A stretch of 64,000 nt of DNA from Thiomicrorhabdus indica (GTDB lineage Bacteria; Pseudomonadota; Gammaproteobacteria; Thiomicrospirales; Thiomicrospiraceae). Position numbers and translations under genes: made by a program. Under the pieces are notes generated by a model, which was not told where the DNA came from, ran no database searches, and saw nothing but the letters and a program-made list of their open reading frames with translations. The DNA lies in contig NZ_CP033040.1 in assembly GCF_004293625.1 (NCBI RefSeq), positions 62,001 to 126,000 on the forward strand, in the 5' to 3' direction. Shown here in pieces: positions 50,251 through 57,312 of this stretch; the first letter of the stretch is position 1; each line of letters starts with the position of its first letter.

Positions 50251-50667
50251 ATGGATTTATATACCGCTGAGGAAATAGCAGAAAAGCAACTTTTGACTGC
50301 TTTGGAGTTATACCAAAAAGGAGACTTTCTTTGCACAATTACTTTGGCTGGTGCTGCTGAAGAAATACTTGGAAAGAGGTTGCGCAAGTTAAATATCGAA
50401 CCTTCTTTTGAGAGAATAAAGAATTCAATAATGGAAGTGGCGAGAAAGTTTGGTGAAAAGGATCCAAGTGCGGATAAGGTTTTAGGTGATTTGCTAAATT
50501 TAACCCGCAATGAGTTAAAGCACTATTCAGGAGATGAGGTGTTGGAATTTGACTTGGCTGAAGATTCTTACGAGATGCTCGAGCGAGCAATTACAAACTA
50601 TATACTACTTACTGGCACTGTTCATGAAGCAATGTTTGGGTTCTGGACTTCAATCAATGACACTTAA
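50251..50667 (+). CDS. Cassette A: HEPN-like helical protein
   Basis: 138-residue, all-helical protein with no close named family. A-A-E-E-I-L-G-K-R-L near residue 35 and R-N-E-L-K-H near residue 90 fit a HEPN-type domain, where R-x4-H is the catalytic or nucleotide-binding motif of many toxins and defence RNases; this is pattern inference only. Stop codon TAA overlaps the attC R'' box, as is common for cassettes. GAGAG precedes the ATG at about 5 bases. No partner gene (such as a MNT antitoxin) is in the cassette. Confidence 0.7.
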   Translation: MDLYTAEEIAEKQLLTALELYQKGDFLCTITLAGAAEEILGKRLRKLNIEPSFERIKNSIMEVARKFGEKDPSADKVLGDLLNLTRNELKHYSGDEVLEFDLAEDSYEMLERAITNYILLTGTVHEAMFGFWTSINDT

Positions 50668-50754
50668 CAAAGTGGTCAAGTTCACTCCGGCCCTTCAGGC
50701 CTGCGCGGGACACCCTATGCGCTGCTCCAGGTGCCCCTTACCACGGCGTTAGCC
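50662..50754 (+). repeat. attC site of cassette A
   Basis: R'' ACTTAAC (50662-50668) fits RYYYAAC. L'' GTGGTCAAG pairs with L' CTTACCAC with one unpaired C, the extrahelical base typical of attC. R' is GGCGTTAGCC at the other end (GTT at 50748). The total of about 93 bp and the GC-rich central stem fit a 59-base-element type site. Confidence 0.85.
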
Positions 50755-50777
50755 ATACAGGAATACTGGGAGATATA

Positions 50778-51893
50778 GTGCTAGAAAGAATTAAGGATAA
50801 TCTGTTCTCAAATGTATTTACTGCTGTCGTAAGTATATTGTTTACATGTGGTGTTTTTTATATCTACTCACAGCCATCTTCGTCTGAAGAAATTAAGTCA
50901 GAGTTGTTTAAAATAACTGAGGAGTATATAGGGAAAAATTATTCGAAAAAATTTAATGGCTTAAATTTAAATAAATACATATCTCAAGAAATAGATTTAA
51001 GCTCGAACAACGTGGTTTTCTTCTTTGGTACTATGACTGATGATAATGACAATTTATTTCGATGGATCGGTGTATATGAGAGGCAAGATGCTAACTTAAT
51101 TGACGAGCTGTTAGGTAAAGATGGTTTTTTTGAAGTTAAGTCATTTGCAATGTTCGAAGTTCCATATACTGATGTGATGGTATTTGACAATATAGAATCG
51201 ATCGATATTGATAAAGATGGACAAAAAGAGGTTCACATAAGATTTAAGTCAGTCTGGGCGGATAGCCGAGGAATTGCACCGTTAATTTTAAAGAAAAATG
51301 ATCAAGGCAAATGGGCTTATATAGGTTTGCCGTCAGTTGACCTTGCGATTGAGATGAAAACCGAACATAGTTTATCTCCTACAGCACGCCCATATACTCA
51401 TTTCGGTGCAAGAAACTCTGATGAAGAAGTTATAGGAAAATCAGTGGATGAACTGACAGCAATGGGTGTTTACGGACATGATTGGGTGTTAGAGTTTCCT
51501 GATAAGAAGCAAACTTTTTCTTCTCTGCGTAATGGTGGTGGTTATTTTTTTAACAATCATCCAATTAAGGGTTACTTCCAAATACTATGGGTTTCTTTCA
51601 TCAAAGATGGTAGAGCAACACTTGATAGACATTACACTGTCGTTAGAGTCTTTAAGAGTGATAGCGATCAATTGGTTATCGATGATCTTTGGAACTGGGG
51701 GAGACCAGTATTCTCAGGTGTACCATTAGACCCAACTGATTTGAGTGTCAATTCACTTTATGAGTCGGGTGTTTTGTCCCATGTTGGTGGTGATAAAGGT
51801 GAACTTTACTTTGGTTTTACAGAGTTCGAAAAAGTGGGTATTCTTGATGGCTTTGGTCAATTAAACGGCACGGCTCTCAATAAACTTAAGTAG
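50778..51893 (+). CDS. Cassette B: membrane-anchored protein of unknown function
   Basis: 371 residues. One membrane helix at about 14-30 (V-V-S-I-L-F-T-C-G-V-F-Y-I-Y) is followed by a soluble, probably periplasmic domain. A D-I-D-K-D-G-Q-K-E-V-H segment near residue 143 is a DxDxDG-type calcium-binding motif as in EF-hand-like and FG-GAP repeats. Start GTG (50778) with GGGAGA upstream; the ATG alternatives are too far inside. The stop (TAG) lies next to the next attC. Base composition is AT-rich. I do not recognise a family. Confidence 0.72.
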   Translation: MLERIKDNLFSNVFTAVVSILFTCGVFYIYSQPSSSEEIKSELFKITEEYIGKNYSKKFNGLNLNKYISQEIDLSSNNVVFFFGTMTDDNDNLFRWIGVYERQDANLIDELLGKDGFFEVKSFAMFEVPYTDVMVFDNIESIDIDKDGQKEVHIRFKSVWADSRGIAPLILKKNDQGKWAYIGLPSVDLAIEMKTEHSLSPTARPYTHFGARNSDEEVIGKSVDELTAMGVYGHDWVLEFPDKKQTFSSLRNGGGYFFNNHPIKGYFQILWVSFIKDGRATLDRHYTVVRVFKSDSDQLVIDDLWNWGRPVFSGVPLDPTDLSVNSLYESGVLSHVGGDKGELYFGFTEFEKVGILDGFGQLNGTALNKLK

Positions 51894-51960
51894 TATGGTT
51901 AACAAGGTGTTCAAGATCGTTCGCGTTGCTTACTGGGACCTTCGCAGAATAAAGGTGTCA
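51893..51960 (+). repeat. 5' half of the cassette B attC, interrupted
   Basis: GTATGGTTAAC and the following AAGGTGTTCAAG form the R''/L'' half of an attC. The matching L'/R' half is not adjacent: the next R'-type sequence (TTTGCGTTACACG) is at 52169-52181, and a transposase remnant lies between. The AAAGGTGTCAGAG at 51950-51962 resembles the flank of a RAYT unit. Confidence 0.6.
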
Positions 51961-52015
51961 GAGTAAAATTAAATTGTTAATGTATCTAGATTGTTCAATT
52001 TAAGAGATTAGGTTT

Positions 52016-52159
52016 ATGCAGCGATTAGAGAGAATTACACCTGTAGGCATTCCAATTCATGTGATTCAACGAGGTAATAATCGTCAGGTTATTTTTGCGG
52101 ATGAATCGGATTTTAAAGTGTTTACGAAGGTCAATTTAGCTGAGTGGTTCGTTTGTTAG
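52016..52159 (+). pseudogene. Truncated REP-associated tyrosine transposase (RAYT, Y1_Tnp)
   Basis: ATG at 52016 opens 47 codons that read Q-R-L-E-R-I-T-P-V-G-I-P-I-H-V-I-Q-R-G-N-N-R-Q-V-I-F, the N-terminus of a RAYT/IS200-like Y1 transposase. The frame ends after F-K-V-F-T-K in unrelated residues and a stop, so the HUH catalytic part is missing. It lies between the two halves of an attC. Confidence 0.8.
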
Positions 52160-52197
52160 CCACTTAGCTTTGCGTTACACGTCTATAGGAATCACCA

Positions 52198-52875
52198 TTG
52201 AGCGATAACTGGACAGAAGAAGAACTAAAAGCAGCAGTAGAAGCATATGTTCAGATGCATTCTGATGAAGCGAATGGGGTGCCATTTGTTAAAAAGAAAA
52301 TCTACTCTGAACTAGCTGATCGTTTTGGCCGTACTGAGAAATCATTCGAGTATCGAATGCAGAATATCTCCTATGTCTACTCGCTTATGGGTCGCACATG
52401 GGTTTCTGGTCTAAAACCGGCTAAAAATGTTGGGGTAAACAACGCAGCAGTAATTGAAAGACTAATATCCGAAGTTGAGGGGCAAAGCCTGCCCACTATC
52501 GCCGAGTTTGAAACTCAAGTTATCTCTTATAAATCAAAGGTAAATTTTTCCAAGCCAAGCGGCATCAAAGAGCCAGAAAAAACTTATACACAAGTAACTA
52601 GTTTCAATAGAGATCCAAAAGTAAAAGCATGGGTTCTTAAAGAGGCATCTGGTAAGTGTGAGTGTTGTGGTTCTGATGCACCATTTACAACAGCAGAAGG
52701 TGAGCCTTTCCTAGAAGTCCATCATCTTCGTCGGTTAGCTGACGGCGGCTCGGATACTGTTACAAATGCCGTGGCTTTGTGTCCAAACTGCCACAGAGAA
52801 ATGCACTACGGAATCAATAAGTCTGCTTTGGTTGGTTCAATGTACAGCAAGTTATCGAGGCTTGTGCATGAGTAG
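52198..52875 (+). CDS. Cassette C: HNH endonuclease
   Basis: 225-residue protein ending in an HNH nuclease domain: C-E-C-C-G, L-E-V-H-H-L, D-G-G-S-D, N-A-V-A-L-C-P-N-C-H-R-E-M-H. The ββα-metal His (E-V-H-H), the Asn and the final H are in order, with four cysteines that probably bind zinc. The N-terminal half (W-T-E-E-E-L-K-A-A-V-E-A-Y) looks like a DNA-binding module. It is similar in layout to McrA-type nucleases and so may act on modified or foreign DNA; this is inference. The start is TTG (52198) with AGGA upstream. Complete cassette: GTTACACGTCTA (52174) to the attC at 52873. Confidence 0.88.
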   Translation: MSDNWTEEELKAAVEAYVQMHSDEANGVPFVKKKIYSELADRFGRTEKSFEYRMQNISYVYSLMGRTWVSGLKPAKNVGVNNAAVIERLISEVEGQSLPTIAEFETQVISYKSKVNFSKPSGIKEPEKTYTQVTSFNRDPKVKAWVLKEASGKCECCGSDAPFTTAEGEPFLEVHHLRRLADGGSDTVTNAVALCPNCHREMHYGINKSALVGSMYSKLSRLVHE

Positions 52876-52934
52876 ACGTGTAACAAGTCAATCAACTTCG
52901 CGCCTACGGCGCCGGTTATTGAGGCATTATGTTC
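52873..52934 (+). repeat. attC site of cassette C
   Basis: The R'' GTGTAAC (52878-52884) is complementary to the cassette's own R' (GTTACAC at 52174). The inner stem GGCGCC pairs around CTACG. The 3' R' reads GGCATTATGTT (52924-52934). A short site of about 60 bp. Confidence 0.8.
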
Positions 52935-52944
52935 TCGGAGAATC

Positions 52945-53253
52945 ATGGCGTACGACATCCATATAGGAAAATCCAAGAAGTCTCATACGTACAAGTTTTC
53001 GATTGAGGAACGTGATTATTACAAGTTTCTCAATGAGATCAAAAACGCTTCAATGTCACTACATAGGCTATCTAGATTTGGTGACTACTATGACGATACA
53101 GTATTTCGACCTTGTGATTTGGAAGGCTTGATTGAAGAGCTTCAGCTCGTTGTTGAGCATGGAGCTGAAGGGCGCTCAACTGCATTAGCCTTAATTGATA
53201 TCGTAAAGGGAGCAATGGAAGAAGGTTTGCATGTTTTTGGTTTTGCTGACTAA
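52945..53253 (+). CDS. Cassette D: small protein of unknown function
   Basis: 102 residues, soluble, with an acidic E-E-L-Q-L-V-V-E-H helix; no family recognised. GGAGA precedes the ATG by 4 bases. The stop codon lies 4 bp before the R'' of a truncated attC. Similar small orphan proteins are common in integron cassettes. Confidence 0.7.
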   Translation: MAYDIHIGKSKKSHTYKFSIEERDYYKFLNEIKNASMSLHRLSRFGDYYDDTVFRPCDLEGLIEELQLVVEHGAEGRSTALALIDIVKGAMEEGLHVFGFAD

Positions 53254-53256
53254 AAA

Positions 53257-53280
53257 ACATAACAAGCCGCTGCACACCGA
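53257..53280 (+). repeat. Truncated attC of cassette D
   Basis: ACATAACAAGCCGCTGCA has a perfect RYYYAAC and an L'' start (complement of the cassette's own R' at 52926). The rest is missing: after 20 bp the sequence changes to an inverted repeat at 53288-53317. This marks the right end of the array. Confidence 0.65.
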
Positions 53281-53287
53281 TACATTG

Positions 53288-53317
53288 CTCGTTCCCACGC
53301 AGGAGCATGGGAACGAG
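53288..53317. repeat. Dispersed inverted repeat CTCGTTCCCA / TGGGAACGAG
   Basis: A perfect 10-bp inverted repeat with a 10-base loop (CGCAGGAGCA). It is typical of the CGTTCCCACGC class of repeats in gammaproteobacteria. It abuts the truncated attC and may mark the recombination event that cut the array. Confidence 0.65.
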
Positions 53318-53379
53318 AAAAAACGAGAAAAATCGCGGAAAAACGGAATCAGTTTGAGAGCGTTTAGAGTGAGAATCAG

Positions 53380-53790
53380 ATGAAAGTCATCATCCAACAA
53401 GAACCCACTGGTTGTGGGATTGCTTCGTGTGCCAATATTCTTGGTAAAAGTTATGCCGAGATGAAACAAGTCGCCAATGCGATGGGTATCTTTGCCGAGG
53501 ATAAGGCTTTGTGGTCGGATACTGAATATGTCCGGCAGTTATTAGCGGAATTTGGTGTGCAGATTTCTGCAAACGAAATTCCGTTTACTGGTTGGGATAA
53601 CTTGCCGGATTTAGCGTTGCTTTCGATAAAGCACCACCAAGAAGATGGCAAAGATTTCTGGCATTGGGTGGTGTTTAAACACATTGATGGCGAGCCATTT
53701 GTGCTCGATTCTGCCAGTTATTTAGACAATAATTTACGTCAAGATTTTGATGTCATGCACCCTAAATGGTTTATTGAAGTAATCCTTTAA
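53380..53790 (+). CDS. C39-like cysteine peptidase family protein
   Basis: 136 residues with a C39-like papain-fold layout. Q6/Q7-x-P-T-G-C-G-I-A-S supplies the oxyanion Gln and catalytic Cys12, H-W-V-V-F is the catalytic His strand, and V-L-D-S-A-S is the Asp. No signal peptide and no transporter domain, so it is a stand-alone cytoplasmic member, with unknown substrate. It lies just outside the cassette array, and is not bounded by attC on its right. Confidence 0.78.
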   Translation: MKVIIQQEPTGCGIASCANILGKSYAEMKQVANAMGIFAEDKALWSDTEYVRQLLAEFGVQISANEIPFTGWDNLPDLALLSIKHHQEDGKDFWHWVVFKHIDGEPFVLDSASYLDNNLRQDFDVMHPKWFIEVIL

Positions 53791-53888
53791 AAACTCTTAA
53801 CGATCTCTTATTTCAGAGGTTCTTTTCTCTTTTCCCATTTCAATTGTCATAGAATTCTAAAGTCATCATTTACTCGGAGTGTTCAAAA

Positions 53889-54569
53889 ATGACGGTTGCT
53901 CAACAATATGAAGTCGACACGGCACCACTCAATATCGATCTTGAGCAGCGAGTCGTTGCTTTTACTGCTCAACATCCGTGGATAGAAAGTCCTTCAAAAA
54001 AAGTTTTGCGTAAACCTCTGGAAAGAGAGAATTTAGAAAGTGGTCGTGCTACCAGTATTGTGCGCTTTCAACCAGAGAGTTATTTCCCAGAACATACGCA
54101 TCCATTAGGCGAAGAGATTTTGGTGCTTGAAGGGGTGTTTTCTGATGAGACCGGCGATTATCCGGCCGGTACCTATTTGCGCAATCCACCGGGTTCAAAG
54201 CATCAACCGCATTCTAAAGAGGGGTGCACTTTGTTTGTAAAACTGGATCATTTTGATCCGCTGGATATTGAACCTATTCGTGTGCAAACCCGAGAGGCCG
54301 AGTTTCAGCCTGGAATTGGTAATTTACAGGTGTTGGGTTTGCACAGTTTTCAAGGGGAGCATACTGCGTTGGTGAAATGGCCGGCCGGTGAAGTTTTTCA
54401 AAGGCATACGCATGTGGGCGGTGAAGAGATTTTTGTGCTTGAAGGCTGCTTTGAAGATGAACAGGGTGTTTATCCAAAAGGCACTTGGCTGCGAAATCCG
54501 CACATGAGTGTGCACCACCCATTTGTTAAAGAAGAGACGTTAATTTTGGTCAAAGTGGGCCATCTTTAA
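53889..54569 (+). CDS. Tandem cupin protein (ChrR-type cupin)
   Basis: 226 residues made of two homologous cupin domains. The first has H-T-H-P-L-G-E-E-I-L-V-L-E-G-V-F and L-R-N-P-P-G-S-K-H; the second has H-T-H-V-G-G-E-E-I-F-V-L-E-G and L-R-N-P-H-M-S-V-H-H. Each holds the His/Glu metal site of the ChrR anti-sigma cupin, but no sigma-binding N-terminal domain is present. It may sense or detoxify a small molecule. Two CCGGCCGG palindrome variants occur in the gene and a perfect copy lies between it and the next gene. Confidence 0.85.
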   Translation: MTVAQQYEVDTAPLNIDLEQRVVAFTAQHPWIESPSKKVLRKPLERENLESGRATSIVRFQPESYFPEHTHPLGEEILVLEGVFSDETGDYPAGTYLRNPPGSKHQPHSKEGCTLFVKLDHFDPLDIEPIRVQTREAEFQPGIGNLQVLGLHSFQGEHTALVKWPAGEVFQRHTHVGGEEIFVLEGCFEDEQGVYPKGTWLRNPHMSVHHPFVKEETLILVKVGHL

Positions 54570-54649
54570 TTTGGCATTCCGTTTTTAATGTTTATTTTGG
54601 ATTAAAACAAAGTTAACCGGCCGGTATCTTTGAGAGGTTGTTCGTTGTT

Positions 54650-54931
54650 ATGAAAACAAAACAGAAATTAAAGCAATTAGACGATGAAGCGGTGTCACGC
54701 ATTGTCGAGATGGCGTGGGAAGATCGGACACCGTTTGAAGCGATTGAAACCAATTTTGGTTTAACTGAACCCGAAGTGATTCAGCTGATGCGTTCAACGG
54801 TGAAACGCAAAAGCTTTGAGGTTTGGCGTGCTCGAGTAACTGGTCGAAAAACCAAGCATTTACAACTTCGACCGGCCGGTATTGATCGCGGCTACTGCCC
54901 AACTCAGTATAAAATTCGTTCGGGATGGTAA
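54650..54931 (+). CDS. TIGR03643/DUF2805 family protein
   Basis: 93 residues. It has the family signature R-I-V-E-M-A-W-E-D-R-T-P-F-E-A-I, L-T-E-P-E-V-I and F-E-x-W-R-x-R-V-x-G-R-x-T-K-H. ATG at 54650 with GAGG 12 bases upstream is preferred; TTG at 54638 sits on that site. Function unknown; the helical middle looks like an HTH. One ACCGGCCGGT copy is inside (54871-54880). Confidence 0.85.
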   Translation: MKTKQKLKQLDDEAVSRIVEMAWEDRTPFEAIETNFGLTEPEVIQLMRSTVKRKSFEVWRARVTGRKTKHLQLRPAGIDRGYCPTQYKIRSGW

Positions 54932-55024
54932 AGAAGTTTTCTTCCTCGAAATTTGCGAAATTTACGAAATTTATTAGCTAACTAATCTCTGTTCAGAAAA
55001 CAAACTCAATTCTTAGTTGAGTAA

Positions 55025-56383
55025 TTAGCTCTCAAGCAGTTCAATAATTTCTATCGGCACTGTATTGCGTTCGACTTTAACGAATGGCGAAACCTTAAAT
55101 AAATCGCCATTACGTCCTTCACAGACCTCTGAAATACCTGAATTTTTCGCGAGTTTCGCTAAGGCTTCAAGATGTTCCGGTTCGCCGTGCGTTGGAATCA
55201 ACGTTTTCGGTTGCACCCATTCCAAAAGCTGTTTGACATCGTCTTCTGCTGGGTGACCCGAGGCGTGCAACAACACTTTATCTTTGACTTCATCTGCATG
55301 AATTACCGTTAAGTCTAGCGCACGTAGTTTTTTGATGAGTTGGTCAATTTTGGTTTTATTGGGCGGAATTTTCATGGCGCTGAAAATGACGGTATCTTCT
55401 GGCTCTAAATACAGCCAATAGTGGCGACCTTGCGCCATTTTTGTGAGTGCAGCGCGTGGCTCGGCTTGCGAGCCTGTGGCGACCACTAAGACTTCCTCTG
55501 GCGGCAAGTAGCCAATGTGTTTTGGATCAATTAACTCTAATTCTCGAGGCCAATAGCCTAAGCGACGTGCAATTGACACCATATTTTCCATGGAACGACC
55601 AAAAACCGCCATTTGCCGACCGGTCTTTTTGGCGATTCGCGCAAGGGTAAGCAAACGGGCAATGTTACTGCTAAAACAACTGACCACCACGCGGTTTTTA
55701 GCGGCTGAAATGGTTTGATAAAGCCCTTGATAACAAGCACTTTCAGAAAGCGTTTTGCCGGGTTTGATGGCATTGGTTGCATCACACACCATCGCGTCGA
55801 TTTGAAAACTTTTAAGATGCTGATAAATCGCAGAATCAAAGGCTGTACCGACCACCGGATTGTTATCGATTTTCCAATCGCCAGTGTGCAAGACTTTACC
55901 GGCCGGTGTTTCAATCAGCACACTGGTCGCTTCTGGAATCGAATGTGGCATGGGTAACCAAGTGACTTCAAATTCACCCATAAACATCGGATTTTGCATT
56001 TCGACTTCGATAACGGGCACACGATGCCCCCAAGTCACTTGAGAAAGTTTATTGAGAATCACTGCGGCTGCAAAAGATGTGGCGTAAATAGGGGCTTGCA
56101 AGCGAGGCCAAAGCGACAAAAGGGCACCAATATGGTCTTCATGCGCGTGGGTAATCACAATGGCCTGCAAATTTTCGCGTTGCGCTTCAATAAAACTTGG
56201 GTCAACACACACTCGTCTTTCGCGCACTTCTGTGTGCTCAAATCCCATGCCGCAATCCACCATTAACCACTGATTGTCGTGACCATAAAGATTCATATTC
56301 ATACCGATTTCACCCGTACCACCTAAGGGTAAAAACCAGAAATCGTATTTTGTCGGTTGCATTAATTTGGGGGATTGAGACAT
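55025..56383 (-). CDS. Ribonuclease J family metallo-beta-lactamase (short form)
   Basis: 452-residue MBL/beta-CASP nuclease. The metal site is H79-A-H-E-D-H84-I-G, with H-T-G-D-W and the beta-CASP motif S-x-H-P-A-E-D-D near residue 378. About 100 residues shorter than Bacillus RNase J1, so the C-terminal dimerisation domain is probably absent. RNase J is the 5'-3' exonuclease of mRNA turnover in Firmicutes; short forms also occur in Proteobacteria and may have a narrower role. One ACCGGCCGGT copy inside the gene, one upstream. Confidence 0.85.
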   Translation of the reverse strand: MSQSPKLMQPTKYDFWFLPLGGTGEIGMNMNLYGHDNQWLMVDCGMGFEHTEVRERRVCVDPSFIEAQRENLQAIVITHAHEDHIGALLSLWPRLQAPIYATSFAAAVILNKLSQVTWGHRVPVIEVEMQNPMFMGEFEVTWLPMPHSIPEATSVLIETPAGKVLHTGDWKIDNNPVVGTAFDSAIYQHLKSFQIDAMVCDATNAIKPGKTLSESACYQGLYQTISAAKNRVVVSCFSSNIARLLTLARIAKKTGRQMAVFGRSMENMVSIARRLGYWPRELELIDPKHIGYLPPEEVLVVATGSQAEPRAALTKMAQGRHYWLYLEPEDTVIFSAMKIPPNKTKIDQLIKKLRALDLTVIHADEVKDKVLLHASGHPAEDDVKQLLEWVQPKTLIPTHGEPEHLEALAKLAKNSGISEVCEGRNGDLFKVSPFVKVERNTVPIEIIELLES

Positions 56384-56545
56384 ATTTTTTGTGTCACTGT
56401 GCGAATGAAAAGAAGGTAATGAATTTCGAGCTATTATAGCGGCAATTCAACTTGACCGGCCGGTGGAAAATGAAGTTTGTCTGCTGATTTCTTCTGAGAA
56501 TTGCTGCCCAGTTTGTCAGGAAATTGAGCAGCGTATGAGATGAAA

Positions 56546-56561
56546 TGTTTCACGTGAAACA
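56546..56561. promoter_or_regulatory. Perfect parS (ParB binding) site
   Basis: TGTTTCACGTGAAACA is identical to the bacterial parS consensus. It lies in the 194-bp gap between the RNase J-family gene and the anti-sigma gene, outside any coding sequence. parS sites are normally near the chromosomal origin and nucleate ParB-SMC loading. Confidence 0.85.
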
Positions 56562-56577
56562 CATAGGGTGAAACTTT

Positions 56578-57312
56578 TTAGAGTGTCAAACCTCGACCGA
56601 TGGAATAGATTGGGCCGGTCGGTAATCCTGTTGGGGAACCGGCTTCGTCTTCGATCGTTAACTCAAACAATTGATTCGCTTCCAATGGCGGAAGTTGGTC
56701 AATATCCACTGTGATCGGTTGTCCTTTTTTCACAAGACCGAGTGAAATCGGTTTATCCCAGCCTTCGGCTTTTGTCCAAAATTGAAGCGCTTTTCCTTCT
56801 GGAATTTCAACAGCGCCAAGCGGAATTAATTCAATTTGTCGACTTTGGCTGGTTTGTATGACCCAACCGGGTGATTTGTCTTGAGGTTCCACTAGTACCG
56901 CAACATAGCGTGTTTCAGGTTCTGCTTGAGATGTGTATTGCATGAGTTGAACGCTGAGCACTGCTGAGGTTAAAAACCCTGCCAGTGCAAAACCTCGCCA
57001 TAGGGTTAAGTTTTGCCAAAATCCACCGGCCGGTGAACTTTGCTGAATTTGAGATGAATATTGAGAGCTAGGTTTTTTATGCAATGCATCAAGACTTCGT
57101 TCAATACGAGCGCCTAATGGCTGTGGTGCCTTTTCAAGCGGCAGTTGATCGCTGATTTGTAGCAGTGTTTCTTGAAAGTCATTCACTCTTTTTTGCAGCG
57201 CTTTATTGGTAATCAAATGTGTTTCAAATGCTTGGCGTTCTTCATTCGATAAGGCACCGATTACGTAGAGTTCTACCTTCTCTTCGAGTTCATGCTGAGT
57301 GTTTTTGCTCAT
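56578..57312 (-). CDS. Anti-sigma factor, RskA family
   Basis: 244-residue membrane anti-sigma factor. N-terminal zinc-free anti-sigma domain (E-L-E-E-K-V-E-L-Y-V-I-G-A-L-S), one helix (F-A-L-A-G-F-L-T-S-A-V-L-S-V-Q-L-M) at about 105-123, and a periplasmic RskA domain (F-W-T-K-A, G-L-V-K-K-G, F-E-L-T-I-E-D-E-A-G-S-P). The true start is ATG at 57312: it overlaps the sigma stop as ATGA, with AAGGAG 8 bases upstream. The extra GTG-started frame at 57321 is discounted. Contains one ACCGGCCGGT copy. Confidence 0.92.
   Translation of the reverse strand: MSKNTQHELEEKVELYVIGALSNEERQAFETHLITNKALQKRVNDFQETLLQISDQLPLEKAPQPLGARIERSLDALHKKPSSQYSSQIQQSSPAGGFWQNLTLWRGFALAGFLTSAVLSVQLMQYTSQAEPETRYVAVLVEPQDKSPGWVIQTSQSRQIELIPLGAVEIPEGKALQFWTKAEGWDKPISLGLVKKGQPITVDIDQLPPLEANQLFELTIEDEAGSPTGLPTGPIYSIGRGLTL

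Larger units (their letters stand above)
50232..53281 (+). other. Integron gene-cassette array without integrase (CALIN-like)
   Basis: Four same-strand genes, each with recombination half-sites. For each cassette the 5' end (GTT...) is the reverse complement of the R'' box after its gene. GTTAAGTGT (50232-50240) matches ACACTTAAC (50660-50668), allowing for one flank base. GTTAGCCATAC (50748-50758) matches GTATGGTTAAC (51893-51903) with one mismatch. GTTACACGTCTA (52174-52185) matches TAGACGTGTAAC (52873-52884) exactly. TTATGTT (52927-52933) matches AACATAA (53256-53262). No intI gene occurs in the window, and no ACCGGCCGGT copy falls in this stretch. Confidence 0.82.

Noticed and set aside
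53380-53790. C39-like gene as a fifth cassette
   Set aside because: No attC on its 3' side and no matching half-site; left outside the array.
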